A DNA stretch of 64,000 nucleotides from Diplodia intermedia (Eukaryota; Ascomycota; Dothideomycetes; Botryosphaeriales; Botryosphaeriaceae): NCBI GenBank assembly GCA_021495925.1, contig JAKEKT010000038.1, positions 62,001-126,000 of the forward strand, read 5' to 3'. The notes below the pieces were generated by a model. The model worked only from the letters and a program-made list of their open reading frames with translations. It was not told the DNA's origin and did not search any database. Both the position numbers and the translations under genes were made by a program. Below are positions 54,093 to 64,000 of the stretch, in pieces. Each line of letters starts with the position of its first letter. The stretch's first letter is position 1.

Positions 54093-55448
54093 GAACGTTT
54101 TTCCCGCGGGACCCAAGGGTGCCAAAAAAAAAAAAAAACGCAGCACGTTGCGACGCGACGAGGGCGATGTCGCTGTTGCCCCATGACGACAGTCGGGGAC
54201 GCTTCGGAGCTTGCGAGTAGATCAGAGGGTGCACGTGGAGACTGGATGGATCTCTTCTAATCGCCCTGGCCATTGACTAATCCACCGAGCGGGGGCTTGT
54301 ACGACTCGTATAATACATTAGATAGACTGCATAGAAGGGTGGACCGGAATAGATAGCCCGAGCAATCGGCCTCGTGGTCGTGAGAAACTCCTCGAATGGA
54401 CTTGTGAGTGCCGGCGCCACCACGGCCTCCGGCGGATGGGGTGCAGTGAGGCGAGCCGGCGCCGCGGGAGATCAGATAAGAAAGTTTTATCGGCGGACAA
54501 GGGTCGGCGTCGCTTCACATACGGTGTGGCTTGAGCCTCGCAAAGCAGGCGTCCTAGCTCCCAGAGCTGTCTCGTCTGGCCCGACGTCACCGCGCTGAGG
54601 GCGAGACAAAAGAGACAGGGTGCCATGCAGTGTCGGTGCTCGCCGCGCAGGATGCACGGCTGCGGCATGCCGAGCAGAGGAGGGGCATCCGGCAAATATG
54701 CCAATAGCTCGTCGCCCACCGGGGCGTCAGCGCTCTGTCAGCGCAGGGAGCCGCCAGAGTCAGCACGCCTGGGCCTGGACGGCGCCCCGCGGAGCACCGA
54801 AGCGGCGGTGTTTGGACGAAGCACCCAAGGCCACCACCCACCTGCGGACTTTGGCGGGGGCAGCAGCTTGGGCAGGCGGCACGCTATGGCCTACACCGGC
54901 CAGGGCGGACGTGGCATTGGCGACGTGTGGGTCGCTGAGAAAGCGACCGCGGACTTTTGGAGTTAACGGACGCAATCTCTTCGAGGGGGTCGATGACTGA
55001 TACACAACGGCTAAAACCACGGCGTCCGGTCATCGGGGGGACGCATTTACGACGCGAGCCCGCGAGGCGGGTGAGGGCTGGGAAGCGCCGTCGTCCATCC
55101 AGCTGTCGCAATCCACACGTAGCATTGGCGCCGATCCTGTGATTGTGCTAAAATTTCCTTCGGAGCTTCTGGTCCCCGCTGCTCAGTCGTGCGACGGGCT
55201 GGGAGCACTGCGCGAGCGAGAAAGCGCCGCCCGCCGCAGCAAACGTCACTGCTCCGAAGCGTCCGCCTGCCGCTCACTAAAATCAACCCCACCAGGATCT
55301 CAACGACTTCTATCCACCCACGCCCGCCCTCTCCGTCGTCCATTCCGTCCGGACTTTTTGCGTCTGCCTCCCGCCCACCCATCTCCCCCCTCGAACCGCT
55401 CTCTTCCCCCTACAACACTACCGCCGAACCCCGCTTCCAATCGACGCA
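54093..55448. other. Intergenic and leader, 1.4 kb, with 15-A run
   Basis: Starts with the 3' end of the hydrolase gene, with a 15-A tract at 54124-54138. The later part (55240-55448) is C/T-rich and holds the G6PD leader. Frames of 60-133 codons on both strands show no domain. Confidence 0.45.
54124..54138. repeat. A15 tract
   Basis: Fifteen A residues starting 32 bp after the stop of the ABHD11-like gene, in its presumed 3' untranslated region. Confidence 0.85.
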
Positions 55449-57461
55449 ATGGCCGACACGCTGATCCAGCCTGACGTCGAGTCCAACGCCGGGTGAGTAG
55501 CTGCCCCTCGTTATCCGCCCCGCGCCCGCCAGCCGCCCCGACGACGCCTCGCACCCGCGCGCCATCGCGTTGCGTGTGCAGCCGCCCACGGAATCCCGTG
55601 TGTTTCCCAACGCATTGGCGGGCGCGCGAGCGGGTCCGCATTGGGAGCTGTTGCAGAGCTAAGACGGCTAATCGCGCGATCGCCAGCACCATCGAGCTCA
55701 AGGAAAACACCATCGTTGTTGTCCTCGGAGCTTCCGGCGACCTCGCCAAGAAGAAGACTGTAGGTCTCGCTCCGCCCTCGAGCTGTCTGCAGAATCCCGT
55801 CAGTTGCTAACCTCGCTTTCCCGCCGTGCAGTTCCCCGCGCTCTTTGGTCTCGTAAGTGTAACGCAGCTGTAGTGCAGCGCAGCAGAAGGCCTGACAGGC
55901 TTGGCAGTTCCGCAACAACTTCCTCCCCGCCAATGTCAAGATCGTCGGATATGCGCGGACGAAGATGGACCACGAGGAGTACCTCAAGCGCGTCAAGTCG
56001 TACATCAAGACGCCCACCAAGGAGATGGAGGAGCAGCTGGAAGAGTTCTGCAAGTTCTGCAGCTACGTTTCCGGCCAGTACGACCAGGACGAGTCGTTCA
56101 TTAACCTGAGGTCCCACCTCGAGGGCCTGGAGAAGGGCAGGAAGGAGACGCACCGCGTCTTCTACATGGCCCTGCCCCCCAGTGTCTTCATCACCGTCTC
56201 GCAGCACCTGAAGCGCAACTGCTACCCCAAGAGCGGCATTGCCCGGGTTATTGTGAGTGGCACCACTGCGGGGACTGCGGAGAAGGGGCTAGGCTGACAG
56301 CGGAAACAGGTGGAGAAGCCCTTCGGTAAGGATCTCGGGAGCTCTCGTGAGCTCCAGCGCGCGCTGGCGCCCGACTGGAAGGAGGAGGAGCTCTTCCGTA
56401 TCGACCACTACCTGGGCAAGGAGATGGTCAAGAACATCCTCATCCTTCGGTTTGGTAACGAGTTCTTCGGCGCTACCTGGAACAGGAACCACATCGACAA
56501 CGTTCAGATCTCTTTCAAGGAGCCTTTCGGCACCGAGGGCCGCGGCGGCTACTTCGACGAGTTCGGCATCATCCGCGATGTCATGCAGAACCGTGGGTGT
56601 TGCGACTCGTGTAGTTCGATGCATCAGCTAACTTTGACAAAGACTTGCTGCAGGTGCTGACCCTGCTGACCATGGAGCGCCCCATCTCTTTCTCTGCCGA
56701 GGACATCCGTGACGAGAAGGTCCGTGTGCTGCGCGCCATGCCCTCGATCGAGCCCAAGAACGTCATCATTGGCCAGTACGGCAAGTCGCTCGATGGCAGC
56801 AAGCCTGGCTACAAGGAGGACGACACCGTTCCCAAGGAGTCTCGCTGCCCCACTTTCGCCTCGATGGTTGCCTACATCAAGAACGAGAGGTGGGATGGCG
56901 TGCCTTTCATCCTGAAGGCTGGTAAGGCTCTCAACGAGCAGAAGACCGAGGTTCGCATCCAGTTCAAGGACGTCACTTCGGGTATCTTCAAGGACATCCC
57001 TCGTAACGAGCTGGTCATCCGTGTTCAGCCCAACGAGAGTGTGTACATCAAGATGAACTCCAAGCTCCCCGGTCTCAGCATGCAGACCGTCGTCACCGAG
57101 CTTGACCTGACCTACCGCCGCCGCTTCTCCGACCTCAAGATCCCCGAGGCTTACGAGTCGCTGATTCTCGACGCCTTGAAGGGCGATCACTCCAACTTTG
57201 TCCGTGATGATGAGCTCGACGCAAGCTGGAGGATCTTCACGCCTCTGCTGCACTACCTGGACGACAACAAGGAGATCATCCCAATGGAATACCCCTACGG
57301 TAAGTACACGCTATGCTCTTGGTGCCACCGGCTTGCTAATTTTGCTCGTAGGCTCCCGTGGTCCCGCCGTACTCGATGACTTCACCTCTTCGTACGGCTA
57401 CAAGTTCAGCGACGCCGCTGGCTACCAGTGGCCGCTGACCGGCGACCAGAACAAGCTCTGA
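55449..57461 (+). CDS. ZWF1: Glucose-6-phosphate 1-dehydrogenase
   Basis: Seven exons: 55449..55492, 55687..55759, 55832..55852 (21 nt, FPALFGL), 55908..56252, 56310..56592, 56643..57299 and 57352..57461, total 510 aa. The NADP-binding loop GASGDLAKKKTFPALF is built across three exons; the active-site motif RIDHYLGKE lies near residues 191-199, and VEKPFGKDLGSS is intact. The acceptor at 56641-56642 was chosen because it gives QNHLLQVLTLLTMERP, which is nearly invariant. The enzyme oxidises glucose 6-phosphate and makes NADPH, the entry to the oxidative pentose phosphate path in the cytosol. Intron 1 is 194 nt, in the 5' part of the gene, as often seen in fungal zwf/gsd genes. Confidence 0.97.
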
Positions 57462-58251
57462 GCGAGTGGTTGCGGGGAAATACATAAATCTGGCTTTCGT
57501 TTTTGGTTCAACGAAAAAATACCAATAGAGCAACCAAATGTACGGCGCCCGAACAGTTCGTTCAGTCCCGACGAGAGAATCAGGGAGACCGTCAGAATGA
57601 CGAGCTTGGGGGGAATGCACAGGGTCTTGTTTGGTCGTTATGGCTTTTTATACTTTTCAACTTTTCTTGAGGGCGGAATTTATCCTGCTCGGACATGTGA
57701 CAGAGCATGTAATGGAGTCTATGACAGCCTGGCAATGAAATACTCTTCTGATGAATATTGAGAACCGTCCTTTGAATCTCGTGACCTACAAAGCTAGATC
57801 TCTGGCTGCTTTTGTGGGTTATCCTTCAAGATGCCGAGCTGCGTGCCTTAGTGCAACCAGCGGTCTATGCCGTCATGCCAAAAAGCTCGCTCGGGCCGAG
57901 CGCGCGGCTGAGTTCTGGTCCCTAGGTCCCGCTCTCTCCAAAATTTCCGGCGCCCGCCGCCAAGTGCACCACCACCAGTGTCCGCCGCAACAACGTTTTC
58001 TTCCGCACTCACACTCGCGCTTCCTCTTCGCCGCATCTCACACCTGCCGGTTGCTCCTCAGCTACATCGCTCATCCCATTCAATCCAAAACGCACACAAC
58101 CCGCTCCTCTCACACGAACGAAGCTTTTCCGCCGCGGAGGTCCGACAACCACTACCTACTACGACGATAAACGAATAAATTCTCCCACCCACACGACGAC
58201 CGAAGGAAAAAGCGGGAAAGAAAGTGAAAGGCGAAAATAAAAATAAAAATC
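57462..58251. other. Intergenic, 0.8 kb, no supported gene
   Basis: 3' flank of G6PD then a C/A-rich leader (57960-58150) and an A-rich stretch (58200-58250) before the FAP7 ATG. The 139-codon frame at 57751-58170 has no family. Confidence 0.5.
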
Positions 58252-58953
58252 ATGGTCAAGCGCACGAGTCCAAACATCATCATCACCGGCACGCCGGGCG
58301 TAGGCAAGACGACACACGCGGAACTGCTGGCGCAAAACATGGCGGGGGAATTGAAGCACCTGGCGATCAACCAGGTGGCCAAGGAGCGGGACTGCTACGA
58401 TGGCAAGGACGAAGAGCTGGGAAGTTGGATCGTGGATGAGGATAAGGTACGATATTACTACCTTTACCCCTCTCCCTTCCTTTGAAGATTACTTGGGTGG
58501 TGGTGTTGGGTTTTTGATGCAATTGCTAACGCGCGCCATTTCCTCCCGTCCCATCAGCTCCTCGACGCGATCGAGCCGGACGTGCTCAAGGGCGGCAACA
58601 TCATCGACTGGCACGCGTGCGACCTGTTCCCGCGCAGCTGGATCGACCTGGTCGTCGTGGTGCGGGCGGACGGCACGCTGCTGTACGACCGGCTGAAGGC
58701 GCGGGGCTACGGCAGCAAGAAGCTGGACGAGAACATGGACGCGGAGATCATGCAGGTGCTGCTGGACGAGGCGCGCGACGCCTTCGACGAGCAGATCGTC
58801 GTCGAGCTGCGCAGCGACGACGCGGACGAGGTGGAGCGGAATTGCGAGAGGATCGAGGCATGGGTGAGGCAGTGGAAGGAGGAGCATAGGGATGGGGTGG
58901 ACGGGGTGAGTGGGATGGGCGGGGAGGAGGAAGGAGAGGAGGATGAGGATTGA
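58252..58953 (+). CDS. FAP7: Adenylate kinase 6 / Fap7 (hCINAP), 40S maturation ATPase
   Basis: Two exons, 58252..58446 and 58558..58953, encode 196 aa. The P-loop GTPGVGKTT is at residues 13-21; NIIDWHACDLFPRSWIDLVV and YDRLKARGYGSKKLDENMDA are the Fap7 signature blocks, and the family motif NCERIEAWV is near the end. The C-terminus is a short acidic tail (GGEEEGEEDED). Fap7 is a nuclear P-loop NTPase that binds Rps14 and is needed for the final cleavage of 20S pre-rRNA to 18S; it has weak adenylate kinase activity. The intron is 111 nt. It ends 258 bp before the HAM1 stop on the other strand, around a 16-T run (58966-58981). Confidence 0.95.
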
Positions 58954-58965
58954 AAGGGGGTTTCC

Positions 58966-58981
58966 TTTTTTTTTTTTTTTT
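58966..58981. repeat. T16 tract between FAP7 and HAM1 3' ends
   Basis: Sixteen T residues just after the FAP7 stop codon, in a 258-bp convergent spacer; may mark the 3' end region of either transcript. Confidence 0.85.
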
Positions 58982-59211
58982 GGCTCTCTCTTATGATGGT
59001 GGTTGGGAAAAGTGACGTTTACATATACCCGTCTATCGGCTTGTGAGGTATGGGGTCATCCACTGAAAGGGGAAAGGAATAGGTCATGGATGGCGTTTTT
59101 TTTATGACTCTGGATAGACAAAAAGTTTCCCTGCAGCGGCAGCACCACGGTCTGCTATGATATTGGGAACGTCCCTCTATTTTTCTCCACGAGCTCTTTG
59201 CATTGTTCTTT

Positions 59212-59909
59212 TCACTCGACGTGGGTCTTCAGCCACTCCTTTAGCTTCTCGAGAGCCTTGCCGCGGTGCGAGATCTTGTTCTTCTCGACCTTGGGCATCT
59301 CGGCGTACGTCTGGCCCTCGTACTCGAAGGTCGAGTCCCAGCCGAAGTTGGTCGGGCCGCGCGACGGCACGATTTTGCCATCCGTTCGGCCCTGGAAGAG
59401 GATGGGCTCGCGGCCGGGGCCCTCGCAGTAGGCGAAGGTGCAGACGGCCTGCGCCGACTTGTCCTCGAAGCCGTCGAGCATCTTGTGCAGGTTCTGCACG
59501 CCGATGGATTGCATGAACCATTTGCTGCGGGGAAGGGAAGCGGGTCAGTGCTGTGGGATTCTGGAAAGCGGACGGAGCAGGGAGGGCTGGGGTTAGTGAA
59601 TCTTACATGTATGGCCCGGGAAGGTCGTTCATGGCCTTGAAGCAGAGGCACGTATCCTCGACGAGCACAGGGCCGCCGACCTGTAGCATGAGTTGTTAGT
59701 ATGTTCTTCGTTGGGTAGGCGGGCGAGGTACGTACGTGGTCGGCAGCCCGCTTGGCCTTGTCGAGTGTCACCTCTTCGACGGTGCCCTGGATCTCGACCA
59801 GGTCAACGCTCTGGCTGCGCAGCTCGACGCCGCTGTCGGCCAAGATGGCCTTGACCTCGGCAAGCTTGTTGGCGTTGCCGGTGATGAAGTTGAGTTCCTT
59901 TGGCGCCAT
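59212..59909 (-). CDS. HAM1: Inosine triphosphate pyrophosphatase Ham1
   Basis: Three exons on minus, 59909..59736, 59680..59607 and 59524..59212, total 186 aa. The ITPase core is intact: FITGNANKLAEVKAIL at the start, VLVEDTCLCFKAMNDLPGPY, then KWFMQ, GPTNFGWDSTFEY and KNKISHRGKALEKLKEWL near the end. It removes pyrophosphate from ITP, XTP and dITP-like noncanonical purine nucleotides and so keeps them out of RNA and DNA; homologues also protect against 6-N-hydroxylaminopurine. Acts in the cytosol as a dimer. The second exon ends inside the Ile codon of PYIKWF, which supports the join. Head-to-head with the P450-like gene, starts 483 bp apart. Confidence 0.95.
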
Positions 59910-60392
59910 TTTGAGTAGAATTTCCTTGCTCTTTTGTGATTTGGTTGTCTTTGGGAAGGGCACGTGTGAGGGCAGTGGACTGTGTTCAAGGTGTCTGTGT
60001 TGGTGATGATGCGGGCCTGGTGCAGGGTTGACGTTTAAATATATGTGGGCGCAGACGGCGATAGGGCTGAGGAAAGTCGATGTTCTTTCCGCTGCAGTGT
60101 CATTCTCCGCGTCCAAGCCACCAACCACAACACCGCCTCGCTGTGACTCTCATTCTCCTTCCTCAATCCACGCACGACCTGCCTGCGCGACATTGGTGAT
60201 CAATCAACCGCGCTTCCATTCCGCGCAGCCCACAAAACCGGAGCATGGTGCTTCTTGGCCGTTGAGACGCGCCATTTCGCTTGTTCAGCTCGCTCGCTAT
60301 TCCGGGCGGTCACCGCTTTCGGCTCCGGTAACAGACACCGGCCACCACCAACTTGCTTCATCCACCACACCTGTCGTCCACCACGACAAAAG
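59910..60392. promoter_or_regulatory. Divergent region HAM1 / P450-like gene
   Basis: 483 bp between divergent starts, with a plus-strand C/A-rich leader before 60393. No TATA box recognised. Confidence 0.4.
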
Positions 60393-62524
60393 ATGGCGCT
60401 CGGCTTGGCAGTCTACCTCGAGCGCAAGACGCTACTTTGGAATAGCGCCTGGGCCCTGTCTGCTTTGGCGCTGGCGATTGCCAAGGGCTGGATCTCTGGT
60501 GAGTGGAAAATCACCCCTCCCCCTTCCCCTGTCCAATCAGAACTTTTTGCCTCGAAATCCGTCACCCGCATTACTCTTTTTAATTTTCAATCATGTTGTT
60601 TTCTGTACTGCGTGTTCGGCAAGCTGCTATCAAGGTCTCTCTGTCACGCATCTCATTTAGCTTGGCTACAAGGCCGGCCATGACTTTTCCATCGATGACA
60701 CACAACGTGACACGAGCAGTCACAGGGCTGAAACATCAAGTACTAACGTAAGACGCAGTGCCTGAACCAGTCAACTCCTTGGAAACGCCAATTCGTGTTG
60801 TTGGAGCACTGGTAGTCACCACTGTGATTCTGCTGTTGACCCGCATCTGGACTGGCGTCAAGTATCAGGACGCCTGTAGCAAAGCAGGCGAGAGAAGCCC
60901 TGTTGCTGTCCTACCTTCATCGGTTCCCTTCCTCGGCCATGCGCTGCAGCTCACTTGGGACGTAGACTCGTTCCTGAAGAAGGCCAGGTAAGTAGGCGCT
61001 TTGTACCAACATCTTCTCTTGAATGCATGATTGATCTCTTTTGTTAGGGACGATGTCACGCAGAATATATTTGGACTAGGTCTTCTCGGCACAAAGCATG
61101 CCATTCTAGGATCTCCGGTGCTGGTCGAGTCGATTGAAGCAAAGGAATACGAAGGCTTGGATGATCGAACCTTCGTTTCTACTCTTCGCAAAAACATCTT
61201 TGGCGTCCCAGCAGAGATCCCCGCAGAATTGTACGAGAAGGTCTTCGCAGAATCAAACATGGAATCGCTTTCCAAGAAGGCGGTGAGTCTGTTGCAAGAA
61301 ATCGTGCCGGACCTCGTTACCTTCAACGAGAGCTATGTCGATCAACAGGCATGGGAACGGGCAAGCCTAACGACTGTGGTTGAATCACCTGATTCTGAAA
61401 GGGACCTCTCGGACTCAAACCTAGAGTATGTGTGCTTCATTCCCACGTGTGACCAGATGCTAATATTGGATGTCAGCATGCTACTTCAGGAATTCTCCGG
61501 TCATGTCATCAACAGTGCTTTTGCCGGCATAGCTTTCATGGACGACTATCCCACATTCAACGAGACTCTCCAAAACTTTGATTCCAAAGCGTACATTTTG
61601 GGAACTGGCCATCCCCGTTGGGTTCCGGTGCCTGGACTTCCAGCTGGCTACATTGCACGCAGGGCATTGCTTGCAAACATGAGCAGCTTACAAAAGTCCT
61701 ACGACAGAGAGCTTGGAGGCGAAGACATCATCTCGAAGGAAGAAAACGTGGGAGATTTCTCAGCAGCTTTCACTGCGTCTCGCCGCCTGCTTGCTGAACA
61801 GAACGTGCCCTCGGAAGTCTACCCAAATGCCCATCTCTACATTTTCTGGGCTCTGAACTCAGCAACTCGCGACCTGGTCTTCTGGATGATGATCCACATC
61901 CTCGCGGAGCCTGGGCTGGCGGAACGTATCCGTGAGGAAGTCCGTCCTGTGGCTCGCGCCACTCGGCCGAAGAACGGCTTCGGCCTCATGGAGCCACCGC
62001 GCATAGATGTCGATCTGGACGGACTGCGGACAAAATGCCCGCTGCTGCTGAGCTGCTACATGGAAACAGTGCGACTGTACAACACGGCCTGGTCCATCGG
62101 CAAAGCCAAGCAGGACGTCGTGCTCAGCGACAAGTCGGCTGCCGGCGTTGCTGCCGAGTTCGTAGTCAAGAAGGGCGAACACGTGGACGTGTCCAACGGG
62201 CTGCTCAACACAGACAGCCAGTACCGGAACGCGGAGAAGTTCGTTGCAGACAGATTCGTGGTGCACGACGAGAAAGGGGCGGCGGTCAAGGCAGACTGGG
62301 GAAGGGTCAGGCACGACAATGGCATGTGGCGGATGGCGGGGTTGGGGGTGTTCGCGCAGAGCCTTTGTCTGGCAACGGTGTCGACGGTGCTGGGGGCGTG
62401 GACGATGGAGCCGGTTGACAAGGCGGGCTGGAAAATACCGCGCCGAGCCAACGGCCCGCTCACGGCGCGGCCTAAGGGTAACGTGAGGGTCAGGATCGGG
62501 CGGGCGCCGCTGGCGAGCGAGTAG
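60393..62524 (+). CDS. Cytochrome P450-fold protein lacking the haem cysteine
   Basis: Four exons, 60393..60498, 60759..60987, 61048..61425 and 61477..62524, encode 586 aa. Two hydrophobic stretches lie at the start (around residues 15-35 and 45-65), then a proline-rich hinge (VAVLPSSVPFLGHALQL). The fold is that of fungal CYP7/CYP8-like (oxysterol-hydroxylase-like) P450s: I-helix NAHLYIFWALNSATRDLVFW without the usual acid-Thr pair, the K-helix ETVR (Glu434, Arg437), and FVADRF before the haem region. Where the Cys loop should be, the sequence reads NGMWRMAGLGVFAQ; aligning VFA places Ala525 at the Cys position. Downstream, LGAWTMEPVD and VRVRIGR match the normal end. Without the thiolate it should not be a monooxygenase. 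The third intron (51 nt) has no stop and keeps the frame if retained. Confidence 0.8.
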
Positions 62525-62846
62525 GGCGGGAAGGAGCGAGCGAGCGAGGCTGGCACCGGTTAGGGGGATGCGGGAGGCTTGGGCGTAGTGAAATGATTCA
62601 AGGGCCGTAGAGATTGGGATTGATCATGCCGATGACGTGCCCGTGGAGCAGCGCGAAATGGAAAAAGAAACAAAGCGCGGCCGCAGCGGCCGCGGAGCGG
62701 GCGTTGGTTGACGGCGGGCGCGGCGGCACGGGCTGGGGCTAAGAGATGCGCGGCGATGGAATAGGGTGTCAGGTTGACAGCGCCAATCGGGGGGCGCGTG
62801 CCGGCGCAGGGCAGGGGCGCTGTGAGACGCGAGGCGGGCATTTCCT

Positions 62847-62870
62847 CGCGCAAGGCACCGCGCAAGGCAC
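62847..62870. repeat. Tandem 12-mer, two copies
   Basis: CGCGCAAGGCAC occurs twice head to tail with no mismatch, about 550 bp upstream of the myosin start. Confidence 0.85.
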
Positions 62871-62942
62871 GTGTAGGGCGCGTTGAGTAGCTTTGCAGGT
62901 GGTGGGAGTGCGGTGCTGGCGGAGCGCGCTGCTGGCGGCGGA

Positions 62943-62960
62943 GGAGCCACGGAGCCACGG
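62943..62960. repeat. Tandem 8-mer, two copies
   Basis: GGAGCCAC repeated twice followed by GG, in the same GC-rich spacer. Confidence 0.7.
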
Positions 62961-63413
62961 CGGCGGAGAGCGGCGCAGCGGCGCGTCTGTGTTGCCCGGC
63001 CGCGGGTGGCAGGGCCAGCCTTCAGGGGCTGCGCGGCCCAAAAGCGGTGAACGCGAGGACCCCGTGCGTGCAAGGTCCAGTTTCAAACCGTCGGGACAGC
63101 ATCTCTAAATAATTGACGACCTCACTCAACGCGCATTCTGCCACTCCACCCTCTCGTCCCGCCCTCTCCAGCTGCCGCAATCCGCCTGCTGCCCCCACCC
63201 GGCCCCGCGGATGCCTGGCGAACCCCGTTTCCTGTCTTCCGTTTCGGTCGTTTGTTAGTGCAGGAGATCCGCCGACCATCCGGTCTGGAGTCGCCTTGGG
63301 GCGCGCGCGTTGTCCTGCCCAGGAGTCCGCCCAACTCCACGCCGCCCACCGAGCCCACACCCCATCCGCCTCCCTCCACAGAGAGCACGCCCGCGTGCTG
63401 CTCGCCATAGACA

Positions 63414-64000
63414 ATGTCGCACTTCTACGAAATCGGCACGCGCGCCTGGCAGCCCGATCCCACCGAGGGATGGGTTGCCTCCGAGGTCGAGCAGAAGATC
63501 GAGGACGGGGACAAGGTCAAGCTTGTCTTCCGTCTCGAAAACGGCGAGGTGCGTATCCGCCTGTGCCTTCCCGCCCGCCGAGCCAACGCTGACCCCCGAG
63601 CAGGAGAAGGTGATAGAGACGACGACCGAAGCCCTCCAAGATGACAAGGACAGCACGCTGCCCCCGCTCATGAACCCGACGATGCTCGAAGCCAGCGATG
63701 ACCTTACGAACCTTTCACATTTGAACGAGCCAGCCGGTCAGCCCCGCCCGCCGCTGCCTGTCTAGAACCTGTGCTGACACTGGTGATACAGTGCTGCAAG
63801 CTATCAAGCTGCGCTATGCCCAGAAGGAAATCTACACATACTCCGGCATCGTCCTGATCGCCGCGAATCCCTTCGCCCGCGTCGACTCGCTATACGTCCC
63901 CGGCATGGTCCAGGTGTACGCTGGCAAGCACAGAGCTTCGCAAGCACCCCACTTGTTCGCCATTGCTGAAGAGGCTTTTGCGTGCGTTGCGGCCCTCCCC
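63414..64000 (+). CDS. MYO2: Class V myosin heavy chain, N-terminal part (cut by window end)
   Basis: Visible exons are 63414..63548, 63604..63736 and 63792..~63981; a donor GTGCGT at 63982 probably ends the third, and the window ends in that intron. The start MSHFYEIGTRAWQPDPTEGW is the SH3-like N-terminal domain of class V myosins. The head begins with LPPLMNPTMLEASDDLTNLS, then LQAIKLRYAQKEIYTYSGIV and LIAANPF, and ends at PHLFAIAEEAF, just before the P-loop, which lies outside. Class V myosin carries vesicles, vacuoles and other cargo along actin to the hyphal tip. Both introns (55 nt each) sit in the head, as common in filamentous ascomycetes. Confidence 0.92.

Larger units (their letters stand above)
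62525..63413. other. GC-rich intergenic with short tandem repeats
   Basis: Between the P450-like gene and the myosin start. Very GC-rich around 62660-63060. It contains two short perfect tandem repeats, annotated separately, and a C/T-rich leader from 63130. No gene recognised. Confidence 0.5.

Noticed and set aside
62244..62486. GTTMACGG in a different frame of the P450-like gene, resembling a haem loop
   Set aside because: Spacing does not match FxxGxxxCxG, the frame has no other P450 feature, and two compensating frameshifts would be needed.

Overview
The window reads as nuclear DNA of a filamentous ascomycete (Pezizomycotina), possibly a Dothideomycete; the class is a guess from protein flavour. 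Reasons: dense genes on both strands, short GT-AG introns (mostly 45-110 nt) with CTAAC/CTGAC-like branch sites, single-gene transcription units, moderately GC-rich DNA, an eL28 ribosomal protein gene (absent from Saccharomyces cerevisiae), and fungal families such as DUF2015, Dal5-type MFS carriers and a CorA-like protein. No tRNA, rRNA, transposon, CRISPR or bacterial-style operon was seen. All exon joins were worked out by hand from splice sites, reading phase and family conservation.

Layout, left to right: end of a RAD16-like helicase (1-202); a long fungal protein with a STAND-type N-terminus (2072-4593); TOM7 (-) head-to-head with the SF3B4/Hsh49 splicing factor (+); a DUF2015 gene (-) head-to-head with ribosomal eL28 (+); a decayed CorA-like gene (10594-11700); a Dal5/Tna1-type MFS carrier (-) head-to-head with cyclin H/CCL1 (+); RIX1 (-) head-to-head with YPP1 (+); an unknown Cys-pair protein (23118-24458); NHX1 (-) head-to-head with a Sut1-like sugar transporter (+); a P5B ATPase YPK9 (-); ribosomal eS1 (-); a small Ser/Pro-rich unknown (-).

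The second half holds URC1 (GTP cyclohydrolase II-like, -), ELF1 (+) and FUR1 (uracil phosphoribosyltransferase, -). URC1 and FUR1/URC6 belong to the fungal URC uracil-degradation route, so their proximity is the clearest functional linkage here. Then follow WAPL cohesin-release factor (+), Rheb GTPase (+), a mitochondrial ABHD11/Imo32-type hydrolase (+), glucose-6-phosphate dehydrogenase (+), FAP7 (+), HAM1 (-) head-to-head with a P450-fold protein that lacks the haem cysteine (+), and the start of a class V myosin (+, cut by the window end).

Most genes are single-copy housekeeping functions (splicing, translation, ribosome assembly, mitochondrial import, nucleotide hygiene, organelle ion balance). 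The points most worth a second look are the P450-like protein with Ala in place of the haem-ligand Cys, the URC1-ELF1-FUR1 neighbourhood, the CorA-like pseudogene, a 369-nt terminal intron containing a perfect hairpin, and extreme micro-exons (a 3-nt exon that is just the ELF1 start codon).
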